Origin: Sulfitobacter sp.
GTDB lineage: Bacteria > Pseudomonadota > Alphaproteobacteria > Rhodobacterales > Rhodobacteraceae
Length of the DNA: 64,000 bases
Direction of reading: 5' to 3'
NCBI GenBank assembly: GCA_024637305.1
Contig: JAGXFI010000079.1
Span: forward strand, 1 to 64,000
The translations under genes were made by a program, and so were the position numbers. Each line of letters starts with the position of its first letter. The stretch's first letter is position 1. This document shows positions 52,845 to 61,978 of the stretch, in pieces. Below the pieces are notes generated by a model that searched no databases, was not told the DNA's origin, and worked only from the letters and a program-made list of their open reading frames with translations.

Positions 52845-53333
52845 TTACATGTTGGCCAGCAAGCCTTCGCCGCCGGAGACTTCGCAGACGCCGGGGCTTT
52901 CTTCTTCCTGAAGCAGCGTGACCTTGCCGTCATCGACTAGCATCGCGTAGCGTTTGGACCGCGCGATCAACCCGGCGGGCGGCGCGTCAAAATTCATGCC
53001 GATTGCCTTGGTGAATTCCGAACTGGCGTCCCCGAGCATGGTGATCCCCGCAGCGGTAGCACCCGTCGCTTCGCCCCATGCTTTCATCACGAAAGGATCG
53101 TTGCACGACACACAAATGATTTCGTCCACGCCTTTGGCGTCAAATTGGTCCTTGGTACGAACAAAGCTTGGAACGTGGGCGGAGTGGCATGTGGGTGTGA
53201 ACGCACCCGGTACGGCGAAAATGACGACCTTGCGGCCTTTCACGCGCTCGGCGATGTTGACCTGTGATGGTCCGTCAGCGCCCATTTCGACCAGTGTCGC
53301 GTCGGGGAGCGTATCGCCTTGGGTAATTGTCAT
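52845..53333 (-). CDS. Peroxiredoxin (Prx5-type)
   Basis: The start at 53333 gives 162 residues. The peroxidatic Cys49 lies in PGAFTPTCHSAHVPSF, with FVMKAWGEATGA and the C-terminal VCEVSGGEGLLANM, where the Cys may be the resolving residue. Thioredoxin- or glutaredoxin-dependent reduction of hydroperoxides is expected. It is convergent with the mscS-like gene and divergent from the ferredoxin-reductase-like gene. Confidence 0.93.
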   Translation of the reverse strand: MTITQGDTLPDATLVEMGADGPSQVNIAERVKGRKVVIFAVPGAFTPTCHSAHVPSFVRTKDQFDAKGVDEIICVSCNDPFVMKAWGEATGATAAGITMLGDASSEFTKAIGMNFDAPPAGLIARSKRYAMLVDDGKVTLLQEEESPGVCEVSGGEGLLANM

Positions 53334-53421
53334 GGGTAGACCTCTCATTAGTTTGTGTTTCACTCCGCGCTGCATATAGGTTTCCGTCGGGCAGCCACCA
53401 GTGCTTTGGAAGGTATTTCGG

Positions 53422-54630
53422 ATGCAACATGTTATTGTCGTCGGTGCAGGGCAAGCAGGATCGTCCTGCGTTGCGAAACTGCGCAATGGCGGATTTAAGG
53501 GCAAGGTCACTTTGATAGGATCAGAGCCGGTGCCGCCCTATCAGCGTCCGCCGCTGTCAAAGGCATACCTCATGGGGGAATTAAGCCAGGAACGGTTGTA
53601 CCTGCGCCCCGAGAGCTTCTATGCCGAGCAGGGCATTGATCTGATGATGGATGCGCATGTGGACGCAATTGATGTTGCGCATAGGCAGATTTCGGTGCGG
53701 GGTCAGATGGTGGGCTATGACCAACTGGTGCTGACGACCGGCTCCGTCCCGCATCGCTTGCCGGAACGGATCGGTGGCGCGCTGGACGGTGTGTATGTCG
53801 TGCGAGATCTGGCGAATGTCGATGCGATGTCCCCGCGCTTTGTCCGGGGCGCACGGGTGTTGATCGTCGGCGGCGGCTATATCGGGCTGGAGGCTGCGTC
53901 GGTTGCGGCCAAGCTGGGCCTCGACGTCACCTTGGTCGAAATGGCCCCACGCATCCTGCAACGGGTCGCGGCCCCTGAGACTTCGGATTTCTTTCGCGAT
54001 CTGCACCGTTCCCATGGTGTCGAGATCCGCGAGGGCGTCGGGCTGGAAAGATTGACCGGTACGGGCGCGGTCGACGGTGCCGTTTTGACCGATGGCAGCA
54101 CGCTGGACGTGGATTTTGTCATCGCGGGTGTCGGAATCGCACCGGGTGTCGCTTTGGCCGAGGCGGCGGGGATCGACATTGACAATGGCATCATGGTGGA
54201 CGCGCAGGGGCGAACCAGCGCGCAAAATATCTGGGCGGCGGGGGATTGCACGTCTTTCCCCTATCGTGGTGGGCGCATCCGGTTGGAAAGCGTGCCAAAT
54301 GCCATTGAACAGGCAGAATGCGTCGCCGAAAATATCATGGGAGCCGGCAAGGATTATGTCGCAAAGCCTTGGTTCTGGTCAGATCAATATGACGTCAAGC
54401 TGCAGATCGCAGGGCTCAATACCGGATATGACCGTGTGGTCACGCGCAAACAAGAAGACGGTGCCGTGTCCTACTGGTACTATGCGGGGGATAGGTTGCT
54501 GGCTGTGGACGCCATGAATGATCCGCGCGGATACATGGTTGGCAAGCGGTTGATAGAGAGCTGCAAGTCGCCCGATCCTGCTGTGGTTTCCGATCCTGCT
54601 ACCGATCTCAAGGCCCTGTTGAAGGCGTGA
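53422..54630 (+). CDS. FAD-dependent ferredoxin/rubredoxin reductase-like oxidoreductase
   Basis: The ATG at 53422 follows GGAAGG, giving 402 residues. FAD motif GAGQAGSSCVAKLR, NAD motif GGGYIGLEAASVAAKLG, a second FAD motif IWAAGDCTSFPY and a C-terminal reductase domain place it with putidaredoxin reductase types that feed P450 or dioxygenase ferredoxins. No ferredoxin or oxygenase gene is adjacent. It overlaps the rsmD gene by GTGA. Confidence 0.9.
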   Translation: MQHVIVVGAGQAGSSCVAKLRNGGFKGKVTLIGSEPVPPYQRPPLSKAYLMGELSQERLYLRPESFYAEQGIDLMMDAHVDAIDVAHRQISVRGQMVGYDQLVLTTGSVPHRLPERIGGALDGVYVVRDLANVDAMSPRFVRGARVLIVGGGYIGLEAASVAAKLGLDVTLVEMAPRILQRVAAPETSDFFRDLHRSHGVEIREGVGLERLTGTGAVDGAVLTDGSTLDVDFVIAGVGIAPGVALAEAAGIDIDNGIMVDAQGRTSAQNIWAAGDCTSFPYRGGRIRLESVPNAIEQAECVAENIMGAGKDYVAKPWFWSDQYDVKLQIAGLNTGYDRVVTRKQEDGAVSYWYYAGDRLLAVDAMNDPRGYMVGKRLIESCKSPDPAVVSDPATDLKALLKA

Positions 54631-55178
54631 GGATCATCGCTGGAAAATATCGCGGTCTGCGACTTGCTGACGTCGGAAAGGGCGACGAGGCCGCGCGATT
54701 GCGACCCACGTCGGACAAGGTGCGGGAAAGCCTTTTTTCGTTGCTGACCCACCGTGATGTGCTTGCCGGGGCAAGAGTTCTTGATGTCTTTGCAGGAACC
54801 GGTGCGCTGGGGCTGGAGGCGTTGTCGCGCGGTGCGCGCGATGCCGTGTTCATCGAGAACGGGCGCGTCGGGCAAGGGCTGATTACACAGAATATCGAAA
54901 AGCTGCGCGCGGAGGGCGAAACGCAATTGCTGCGCAATGATGCGACGAAACTCGGGTCATGGCCGCACGCGCCGTTCGATCTGGTGTTTCTTGATCCACC
55001 TTACGGTAAAGGATTGGGTCAGCAGGCGCTTGCAAGCCTCATTGCGGGGGGATGGATCACGCTGGATGCTTTGGTCGTCTGGGAAGAAAATGCGCCGATG
55101 GATGCGCCGGACGGTTTCATGCGGCTGGACCGGCGGAAATATGGCGATACCCATGTGATGCTTTTGCGCCGGGCTTAG
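54627..55178 (+). CDS. rsmD: 16S rRNA (guanine(966)-N2)-methyltransferase
   Basis: A 183-residue class I methyltransferase. SAM motif LDVFAGTGALGLEALSRGA at about 52-70, catalytic DPPY at 123-126 and the N-terminal RIIAGKYRGLRL and RPTSDKVRESLF are diagnostic for RsmD. The GTG start overlaps the upstream stop. Confidence 0.96.
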   Translation: MRIIAGKYRGLRLADVGKGDEAARLRPTSDKVRESLFSLLTHRDVLAGARVLDVFAGTGALGLEALSRGARDAVFIENGRVGQGLITQNIEKLRAEGETQLLRNDATKLGSWPHAPFDLVFLDPPYGKGLGQQALASLIAGGWITLDALVVWEENAPMDAPDGFMRLDRRKYGDTHVMLLRRA

Positions 55179-55198
55179 TGCTGTGATAGTAACGACTT

Positions 55199-55369
55199 AT
55201 GACCGATGCCACGTATTTCCCCGCCGCCATGCAGCAACCCAAGTCCGTCGAGCGCTGCAAGCCCAAGCCGTTCGCGGCCCCGCTGTTCATCGGCGACGCG
55301 GTAACGCCCCTGGCCGGAGAAACCGTCCTGTCGCTTTTGTGGAAACGCATGGACGACGACGATCAGTAG
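55199..55369 (+). CDS. Small hypothetical protein, 56 residues
   Basis: A short frame starting at 55199 reads MTDATYFPAAMQQ, then SVERCKPKPFAAPLFIG, LAGETVLSLLWKRMDDDDQ. The composition is protein-like, with a proline/lysine middle, a hydrophobic C-terminal stretch and an acidic end. It lies 20 bases after rsmD and its last 7 bases overlap the convergent map gene. The ribosome-binding site is weak. Function unknown. Any overlap with map is the main doubt. Confidence 0.5.
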   Translation: MTDATYFPAAMQQPKSVERCKPKPFAAPLFIGDAVTPLAGETVLSLLWKRMDDDDQ

Positions 55370-56178
55370 GTCGGGTGGAATTTACCTGCAGGTGACAGCG
55401 TAAAAATCTCGAAACCGTCTTCGGTTACACCGATGGAATGTTCAAACTGCGCGGACAGCGATTTGTCGCGTGTGACGGCGGTCCAGTCATCGGCGAGGGT
55501 CTTGGTCTCGGCGCGACCCAGATTGACCATGGGTTCGATGGTAAAGAACATGCCCGCTTCAAGGACGGCACCCGTGCCGGGGCGGCCATAATGCAGCACG
55601 TTGGGGGGCGCGTGAAACACACGGCCCAGTCCATGGCCGCAAAAATCGGTGACGACGCTCATCCGGTGACCCTCGACGAAAGACTGGATCGCGTGGCCGA
55701 TATCGCCGAATGTGTTGCCGGGTTTGACGGCCTCGATTCCACGAAAGAGCGCATCATGCGTCACGTTTATCAGCCGCTCCGCCTTGCGCGGAAGCTTGCC
55801 GGCGACGTACATACGCGAGGTGTCGCCAAACCAGCCGTCAAGGATCACGGTCACGTCGATATTCAGGATATCGCCGTCCTTCAGCGTCTTGTCCCCTGGA
55901 ATGCCGTGGCAGACCACATGGTTCACCGAAATACAGCTGGCGTGTTGATACCCCTTATAGCCGATGGTCGCGGATTTTGCCCCCGCGTCATGGACCAGTT
56001 TTTCAATCGCACGGTCGATTTCGCCGGTCGTCTGACCCGGAAAGACCAAGGCCGACATTTCGTCGAGAATGGTCGCAGCAAGACGACCCGCCGCATGCAT
56101 GCCGGCAGAATCCGATGGGTCGTATATACGAATGCCGTCTTTGGTCTGACGGCCACGGTGTGCTTCGTTCACCGGCAT
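55363..56178 (-). CDS. map: Methionine aminopeptidase, type I
   Basis: The 271-residue protein has metal ligands in NIDVTVILDGWFGDTSR (two Asp), GHGLGRVFH (His), FTIEPM (Glu) and AQFEHSI (Glu). An N-terminal extension of about 25 residues, also seen in related alphaproteobacteria, precedes the pita-bread fold. It removes initiator Met cotranslationally. It lies 26 bases downstream of sfsA on the same strand. Confidence 0.96.
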   Translation of the reverse strand: MPVNEAHRGRQTKDGIRIYDPSDSAGMHAAGRLAATILDEMSALVFPGQTTGEIDRAIEKLVHDAGAKSATIGYKGYQHASCISVNHVVCHGIPGDKTLKDGDILNIDVTVILDGWFGDTSRMYVAGKLPRKAERLINVTHDALFRGIEAVKPGNTFGDIGHAIQSFVEGHRMSVVTDFCGHGLGRVFHAPPNVLHYGRPGTGAVLEAGMFFTIEPMVNLGRAETKTLADDWTAVTRDKSLSAQFEHSIGVTEDGFEIFTLSPAGKFHPTY

Positions 56179-56204
56179 CTCCAGTCGATTTGTTTGCGCC
56201 TGTC

Positions 56205-56921
56205 TTAGCGCGGCAAGGGCGCGAGGGCCAGAGGGGCGGCAATTCTAATGCCTTGGGCGTTGATGTGCGTTCCCAGACAGATCGTTTCAACCCCTTGCAG
56301 CGTCGCGGCGTCGTGCGCGGCAGCGTAGACCGGGTCGATATCGCGGGCGATTGTGACGGTGTCGCAATCGGTACGCTGTACGAGGTAAACCAGCACAGCG
56401 CGGTGGCCTGCGCGGACAACATGCGCCAGTTCCGCCATATGCTTGGCTCCGCGGGCGGTGATGCTGTCGGGAAATTCGGCCAGACCGTCGGTGCGGCAGA
56501 GGGTCACCGACTTCACTTCGACGTAGCAATCGGGCAGGCCCGGTTCTGACAACAAAAAGTCGATACGCGAATTCGTCCCGTATTTCACCTCGGGCCTGAT
56601 GGTGCCGTAATCGCTGAACGCAGCCACTTGCCGCGCCATCAGCGCATCGCGCAATACCCGGTTGGGGAGGGATGTATCAACACCGGTGAAATGGCCATTC
56701 TCGTGATCGACGAGCCGCCAGCCAAAATTCAGTTTCTTGCGCGGGTCGTTGTTGGGCTCCAGCCAGATGCGCGTTCCCGGTTGCGCCAACCCCAACATTG
56801 AGCCGGGATTGGCGCAATGGGCGGTCACCTCGGCTCCGGTGCTTTCCAGCGTGCAATCGGCCAGAAAGCGTTTGTAACGACGGATCAGACGTGCCGGGAC
56901 AAGATCAGTTTGAAAGCGCAT
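56205..56921 (-). CDS. sfsA: SfsA family DNA/RNA-binding protein
   Basis: The start at 56921 gives 238 residues, the usual length. Motifs are LIRRYKRFLADC, CANPGSMLGL, DTSLPNRVL, RIDFLLS and the nuclease-like CYVEVKSVTL. First described as a sugar fermentation stimulation factor, it is now seen as a possible nuclease. It is divergent from the CinA-domain gene, with 46 bases between. Confidence 0.93.
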   Translation of the reverse strand: MRFQTDLVPARLIRRYKRFLADCTLESTGAEVTAHCANPGSMLGLAQPGTRIWLEPNNDPRKKLNFGWRLVDHENGHFTGVDTSLPNRVLRDALMARQVAAFSDYGTIRPEVKYGTNSRIDFLLSEPGLPDCYVEVKSVTLCRTDGLAEFPDSITARGAKHMAELAHVVRAGHRAVLVYLVQRTDCDTVTIARDIDPVYAAAHDAATLQGVETICLGTHINAQGIRIAAPLALAPLPR

Positions 56922-56967
56922 GGGAGCGGGCTTATACCGGTGGCAACGGATGCTCAAGGAGTACGCA

Positions 56968-57687
56968 ATGCCCAACCCAACCGCCGCCATGCTGGTGATA
57001 GGCGACGAAATCCTGTCAGGTCGCACGCGTGATGCCAACATGCACCATCTGGCGGGAGAGCTGACACGGATCGGAGTGGACCTGCGCGAAGTCCGGATCG
57101 TCGGCGATGAGGCGGAAGACATCATTGCTGCGGTCCGTGCGTTGTCAGAAAGATATCAGACTGTGTTTACTTCCGGTGGCATAGGGCCGACCCACGACGA
57201 CATAACGGCAGATTGCATTGCCGCGGCATTTCATCAAAGCATTGATGTCCGCGATGACGCGCGTTCCATCCTGGCGGAGCATTACGTGAAAGCCGGTACT
57301 GTGCTCAACGAGGCGCGTTTGCGCATGGCGCGCATCCCGGCGGGTGCGACATTGATTGAAAATCCGGTATCCGCAGCGCCGGGCTTCACCATTGGAAATG
57401 TTCATGTCATGGCCGGGGTCCCGTCGGTGTTCCAGGCGATGGTGGCCACTGTACTGCCGACACTGGTCGGCGGCGCGCCGCTTATCAGCCGAACGGTGAC
57501 GGTGCATCGGGGCGAAGGCGACATCGCGGGGCCATTCGGGGAATTGGCTGCGCAATATCCCGGCCTGTCGATGGGCAGCTATCCTTTCCAGCGCGACGGA
57601 AAATACGGTGCGAACCTCGTCGTCCGGGGACAGGACGAAGCGCTGCTGGACGAGGCTGTGGCCAAACTCGTGGCGGCTTTTGAATGA
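56968..57687 (+). CDS. CinA-like competence/damage-inducible protein A (MoaB domain only)
   Basis: The ATG at 56968 follows AAGGAG at 56955-56960, giving 239 residues. It has the MoaB/CinA N-terminal domain (VIGDEILSGRTRDANM, TSGGIGPTHDDITADCIA, MAGVPSVFQAM). The C-terminal nicotinamide-nucleotide amidase domain of full CinA is absent. CinA N-domains cleave ADP-ribose or NMN-related molecules. It overlaps the GNAT gene by ATGA. Confidence 0.9.
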   Translation: MPNPTAAMLVIGDEILSGRTRDANMHHLAGELTRIGVDLREVRIVGDEAEDIIAAVRALSERYQTVFTSGGIGPTHDDITADCIAAAFHQSIDVRDDARSILAEHYVKAGTVLNEARLRMARIPAGATLIENPVSAAPGFTIGNVHVMAGVPSVFQAMVATVLPTLVGGAPLISRTVTVHRGEGDIAGPFGELAAQYPGLSMGSYPFQRDGKYGANLVVRGQDEALLDEAVAKLVAAFE

Positions 57688-58403
57688 CTGCGACCTCGCA
57701 AGAGCTTTACGAGGTTTGCGAAGGCACCTGGCCTCCCGCACGAAAGTGGCGGGTGGGGCCATGGATGATCCGCGACGGTGCGGGTGGTGGAAAGCGGGTA
57801 TCGGCCGCGACCGCCGAAGGACCCATCGCTGACGCTGATATTCCCGCCGCCGAAAGCGCGATGCGCACTATCGGTCAGCACCCGCTGTTCATGATCCGCG
57901 AAGGAGATGACGCGCTTGACGCCGCGCTTGATGCGCGGGGGTATGACCTGATCGACCGCGTGAATGTCTATGTAGCGCCGATTGACACCCTGACCGACAA
58001 ACCGATTCCGAGGGTCACAGCCTTTACCATCTGGGAGCCATTGGCAATCATGGCCGAGATTTGGGCGCAGGGCGGTGTTGGCCCGGCGCGTCTGGATGTG
58101 ATGCGCCGTGTGAAGGTCAGAACCGGCGTGCTGAATCGCTGGAATGAGAAACCCGGCGGCGTGGCATTTGTCGGTGTGCATAACGGCATGGCAATGGTCC
58201 ACGCCGTCGAGGTGTTGCTGCATCAACGTCGTCAGGGCGTGGCGGAATGGTTGATGCGGGCGGCGGCGATCTGGGCCAAGGAACGTGGTGCGCGCGAAAT
58301 TGCCGTGCTGTGCGTCGCACAGAATGACGCCGCAAACGCGCTTTATCGCAAGCTGGGCTTTGCCGTTGCCGGAAGCTATCATTATCGTCAATCCGCTGAC
58401 TGA
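57684..58403 (+). CDS. GNAT family N-acetyltransferase
   Basis: A 239-residue protein with a C-terminal GNAT domain (about 125-235). The acetyl-CoA loop is in VLLHQRRQGVAEWLM, with VLCVAQNDAANALYRKLGF. The N-terminal half (about 1-110) is a second, degenerate GNAT-like region. Acceptor unknown. The start overlaps the CinA-domain gene stop. Confidence 0.87.
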   Translation: MTATSQELYEVCEGTWPPARKWRVGPWMIRDGAGGGKRVSAATAEGPIADADIPAAESAMRTIGQHPLFMIREGDDALDAALDARGYDLIDRVNVYVAPIDTLTDKPIPRVTAFTIWEPLAIMAEIWAQGGVGPARLDVMRRVKVRTGVLNRWNEKPGGVAFVGVHNGMAMVHAVEVLLHQRRQGVAEWLMRAAAIWAKERGAREIAVLCVAQNDAANALYRKLGFAVAGSYHYRQSAD

Positions 58404-58415
58404 AGGAGGCCCAGA

Positions 58416-58985
58416 ATGGCCGATACCAACCCTACCGCTCTGAACCTGCCGCAGGTCGATCCGTTGCCGGAGGCAACGCAAAAGTATTTCGACATTTGCA
58501 TGGAAAAGCTTGGGATGGTGCCGAACGTGCTGCGATCCTATGCGTTCGACATTGATAAGCTGAACGCCTTTACGGCGATGTACAACGACCTGATGCTGGG
58601 CAACTCGGCCCTTTCCAAGCTCGAGCGTGAGATGATCGCGGTCGCGGTCTCGTCGGTCAACAAATGCTATTATTGTCTTGTGGCCCATGGTGCGGCTGTG
58701 CGCGAATTGTCAGGCGATCCGGCCCTGGGGGAAGCGTTGGTGATGAACTACCGGGTCGCCAAGATTGACGGACGCCAGCGGGCGATGCTTGATTTCGCTG
58801 TGAAACTGACAGAATCCAGCGCCCGGGTCGAAGAGCCGGACCGTGACGCGCTGCGTGCGCACGGCTTCAGCGATCGGGACATTTTCGACATTGCGTCGGT
58901 CGCAGGGTTTTTCAATATGACCAACCGCGTTGCCAGCGGAATCGATATGCGCCCGAACGACGAATATCACGCGCAAGCGAGATGA
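58416..58985 (+). CDS. AhpD-like peroxidase-related protein (carboxymuconolactone decarboxylase family)
   Basis: The 189-residue helical protein has the redox motif KCYYCLVAH (Cys84, Cys87, His91). Members act as alkylhydroperoxidases or related disulfide enzymes. The long N-terminal segment LPEATQKYFDICMEKLG marks the peroxidase-related subgroup. GGAGG before the ATG supports the start, and its stop overlaps the OmpA gene. Confidence 0.88.
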   Translation: MADTNPTALNLPQVDPLPEATQKYFDICMEKLGMVPNVLRSYAFDIDKLNAFTAMYNDLMLGNSALSKLEREMIAVAVSSVNKCYYCLVAHGAAVRELSGDPALGEALVMNYRVAKIDGRQRAMLDFAVKLTESSARVEEPDRDALRAHGFSDRDIFDIASVAGFFNMTNRVASGIDMRPNDEYHAQAR

Positions 58986-59890
58986 TCGCGCGCGCGGCAT
59001 TGGTGGCAGGGCTGGCATTTGCGTCCCCGTTGGCCGCGCTCGAGCTTGCCTTGACGCCTAACGCTCGCCTGACGGTGGAACGAAACACTGCGCCCGACAG
59101 CTATAGCGCACCCGTAGGGGTATTCGCGGACGGTAAGGTGCCTGAACTGGTCGTCGAAGGCCAAATCGACCGCAGTGTCTGGCGTATCGAGGCACCGGGG
59201 CTGACGCCGCTTCAGGTCATGCGCCCCTTGCGTGACCAGATAGAAGCCGCTGGTTACAGCGTGATACTGGATTGTGCGGCAGAAACCTGTGGCGGCTATG
59301 ATTTCCGGTTTGCCACCGAAACGCTGCCGGGGCCGAATATGTACGTGAATATCCGTGCGTTTCATTTTCTGACGGCAATCAAGGGGCCGCAGGAATCACC
59401 CCGCGAAGTCGTCACGATCCTTTCAAGCAGCTCCGCGAGTTCCGCCTATGCACAGGTAATCCGCGCCTCCACGATCCTTGAGCAGACGCCCGCAGACACG
59501 GCACCGGTCCTTTCGGATGATTTCGCGCAGATATTTCTGGCGCAGGGGCACATCGTGCTGAGTGCGTTGGAATTCAACAGCGGAACATCGGATCTGGGTC
59601 AGGGGCCGTTTCCGCGTCTAGCGGCGCTTGCGGCGTTTCTCAAGGAACGTCCCACCGTGCGTATTGCGCTGGTCGGACATACCGATACCGTCGGGGGGTT
59701 GAATGCAAACATCGCGCTTTCGCGTCTGCGCGCCCAATCGGTGCGCGAACGCCTGATCAGCGCGCATGGCATCGCCCCGGACCGGGTCGAGGCCGAGGGG
59801 GTGGGTTATCTCGCGCCCGTGGCGTCAAACCTGACGGCCCAGGGGCGTGACGCCAATCGGCGGGTGGAGGCAGTACTGCTCGGGGAATGA
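58982..59890 (+). CDS. OmpA family protein
   Basis: A 302-residue exported protein with signal peptide (about 1-19), an N-terminal domain of about 170 residues I do not recognise, and a C-terminal OmpA peptidoglycan-binding domain (about 195-300: LEFNSGTSDLG, RIALVGHTDTVGG, NIALSRLRAQSVRERL, GRDANRRVEAVL). It lacks the usual beta-barrel, so it is probably a periplasmic or lipid-independent peptidoglycan anchor. ATGA overlap with the AhpD-like gene. Confidence 0.88.
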   Translation: MIARAALVAGLAFASPLAALELALTPNARLTVERNTAPDSYSAPVGVFADGKVPELVVEGQIDRSVWRIEAPGLTPLQVMRPLRDQIEAAGYSVILDCAAETCGGYDFRFATETLPGPNMYVNIRAFHFLTAIKGPQESPREVVTILSSSSASSAYAQVIRASTILEQTPADTAPVLSDDFAQIFLAQGHIVLSALEFNSGTSDLGQGPFPRLAALAAFLKERPTVRIALVGHTDTVGGLNANIALSRLRAQSVRERLISAHGIAPDRVEAEGVGYLAPVASNLTAQGRDANRRVEAVLLGE

Positions 59891-59919
59891 AAAAGCCCTC
59901 AAAGAGTATCTTTGAGGGC
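59890..59919 (-). terminator. Intrinsic terminator of the LysR gene
   Basis: Perfect 11-bp stem GCCCTCAAAGA / TCTTTGAGGGC (59895-59905, 59909-59919). On the minus strand it is followed by TTTTT, which begins in the OmpA stop codon. It may serve the convergent OmpA gene more weakly. Confidence 0.85.
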
Positions 59920-59944
59920 CTTGATGCTAAGAGTCGTAAAAGAT

Positions 59945-60850
59945 TTACCAGTCCGTCGGACCTTTTTCTGCAAAGGAATGGACCAGAAAGTCGATGAACG
60001 CGCGCACCTTGGGCTGTGTGAACCGGCCCGGCGGATAGACAGCGTAAATCCCTTGGGTTTCAAGCGGCAGATCGGGGATCGCGTCCTCTACCAGACCTTT
60101 TTCCATCGCTTCGGAATAAAGGAAGCTGGGCAGATACGCGATGCCAAGGCCAGATATCGCTGCGTTGAGCAAGGATTGCCCGTCGTTGACCGACAGCCAT
60201 CCCGCCGTGCGCACCTGACGTTTTTCCCCTGAAGGAGCGGTCAGTTTCCAGACGTTGCCCGAGGATTGGTTCGAGTAATGCAGCAACTTGTGCTCGTTCA
60301 AATCGTCGATCTTGGCCGGGTGACCGAATTTTGCGAAATACTCTGGTGAAGCGATCATGCGCTTGGTCGTTTCGGTCAGTTTTCGGGCGCGCAGCGTGCT
60401 GTCTTCCAGTTCTCCAATGCGCACGGCCATGTCGAACCCTTCGGAGATCAGTTCAACGTAGCGGTTGTTGAGCACCATATTGACCGTGATGTCCGGGAAA
60501 TCCGACAGAAATTCCGACAGAACCGGCGAAAGGTGATTGACCCCGAAATCGGTTGCAACAGAGATGCGCAGCAACCCCGAAGGTGCCGATTGCATGGACG
60601 TCACCAATGCGTCTGCTTCGCCGGCGTCATTCAACACGCGGCGGGCGCGGTCATAATAGGCCAGTCCTATTTCCGTTGGGCTGACCCGGCGTGTCGTGCG
60701 ATTGAGAAGCCGAGCGCCGAGGCGCGCTTCGAGCGACGAGACGTGCTTGGACACCGCCGACTTGGAGATGCCCATCTTTTTCGCAGCGTCCGTAAAGCCG
60801 CCCTGATCCACCACGGTGGCGAATGCTTCCATTTCTGTTAGGCGGTCCAT
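59945..60850 (-). CDS. LysR family transcriptional regulator
   Basis: The 301-residue protein has an N-terminal winged HTH (about 1-60: EMEAFATVVDQGGFTDAAKKMGISKSAVSKHVSSLE split over its length) and a LysR substrate-binding domain. It is of the CrgA/DsdC-like subgroup (SVATDFGVNHLSP, GFDMAVRIGELEDS). Targets unknown, because neither neighbour is divergent from it. A strong terminator follows. Confidence 0.93.
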   Translation of the reverse strand: MDRLTEMEAFATVVDQGGFTDAAKKMGISKSAVSKHVSSLEARLGARLLNRTTRRVSPTEIGLAYYDRARRVLNDAGEADALVTSMQSAPSGLLRISVATDFGVNHLSPVLSEFLSDFPDITVNMVLNNRYVELISEGFDMAVRIGELEDSTLRARKLTETTKRMIASPEYFAKFGHPAKIDDLNEHKLLHYSNQSSGNVWKLTAPSGEKRQVRTAGWLSVNDGQSLLNAAISGLGIAYLPSFLYSEAMEKGLVEDAIPDLPLETQGIYAVYPPGRFTQPKVRAFIDFLVHSFAEKGPTDW

Positions 60851-60988
60851 GCCATTCCCTTCACGTCTATTTCAAGTGCAGGGTATGCTGGGCAATAAGG
60901 GCATAATCGCGGCGCATCTGGGACAGTAGCAAGGAAATTCTGTTAACGTCACTGGGGTGGAAACACCGGAAGAGCAATTTCAGAAGCC

Positions 60989-61930
60989 CTAAAACCAGCG
61001 AAAGTACCGCAACAATCCAACCATCACGATGGCAAGGACCAGCATGCCGGTGCACAGGATCCAGAATGCATCCGGGTGCTGCATCCCTGGCATTCCGGCG
61101 ATGTTGACGCCGAACAGCCCCGTCAAAAAGCCCAGCGGCAGGAACACAGCCGCGGCGATGGACAGCACATAGCCGTGCCGCGCCTGACGATGGGAGACGT
61201 TCAGATCGTGTTCTTCCTGTACCGTGATCAGACGTTCTTCGAGCGCGTCGAGCTCTTCGACCGCGATTGTGGTGCGGTTGGCGAGTTCGTGGAGCTTTAG
61301 CGAGTCGTGCAAGGGGATCATTGGCATGTCAATCGCGGCGAGCTTGTCGACCGCGTGGCGCTGCGGTTCAAGATACCGACCAAGCCGGATAACGCTGCGC
61401 CGTGTTTCGGGCAGATCTTTTGGCGGGGGCGTTCCTCTGTCCTCAAGATCATTTTCGTAGAACTCGGTAATCTTGGCGATGCTGGCGACTTCGGCCTGGA
61501 TGCGGGTAGTCAGGCGATTGATGAGGGCCTCAAGAAAGGCGGCGGTCGTGGGCGGTGCCTGATCGGCCTCGATCAGCTTTCGTATCTCGTCGAGCGCGAA
61601 AACGCGCCGGAGACGAACGGTGACCATCACGTTATCTTCGACCCACATACGGACCGACACCATCTGGTCGGTCTCCTGACCTTCGTTCATGTTGATGCCG
61701 CGCAGGTTCAGGATTAGACCACGACCGAAGGGATCACAGCGCGGTCGCGTTTCGGGTTGAAAAAGCGCTGCGGCGGGAATTTCCTCTAGCCATTTTGTAG
61801 CCCAGCCCGACAAATCGGCGTCAGACAAGTCAAAATGCCACCAGCGATAGGTTCCGGGGCCGGTAAGGGCATCGTCGTGCGGCACGGTGGAGGTGCCATC
61901 GGGGTGAATGTCGAAAACGCAAAGCGGCAT
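60989..61930 (-). CDS. zntB: CorA family transporter, ZntB type
   Basis: A 313-residue protein with a large cytosolic N-terminal domain and two C-terminal membrane helices (about 255-275 and 287-309). The pore motif FGVNIAGMPG is the ZntB-type GVN (GxN) signature. ZntB imports zinc with protons, though magnesium transport cannot be excluded. It has no obvious operon partner. Confidence 0.9.
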   Translation of the reverse strand: MPLCVFDIHPDGTSTVPHDDALTGPGTYRWWHFDLSDADLSGWATKWLEEIPAAALFQPETRPRCDPFGRGLILNLRGINMNEGQETDQMVSVRMWVEDNVMVTVRLRRVFALDEIRKLIEADQAPPTTAAFLEALINRLTTRIQAEVASIAKITEFYENDLEDRGTPPPKDLPETRRSVIRLGRYLEPQRHAVDKLAAIDMPMIPLHDSLKLHELANRTTIAVEELDALEERLITVQEEHDLNVSHRQARHGYVLSIAAAVFLPLGFLTGLFGVNIAGMPGMQHPDAFWILCTGMLVLAIVMVGLLRYFRWF

Positions 61931-61978
61931 CAGGCACCTGTTTTACCCTATGCTGCCGCCTTTTTCACTGCTGCGCAA

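Noticed and set aside
60867-61055. Minus-strand 62-residue frame between lysR and zntB
   Set aside because: It overlaps the 3' end of the zntB gene in another frame and has no family feature.
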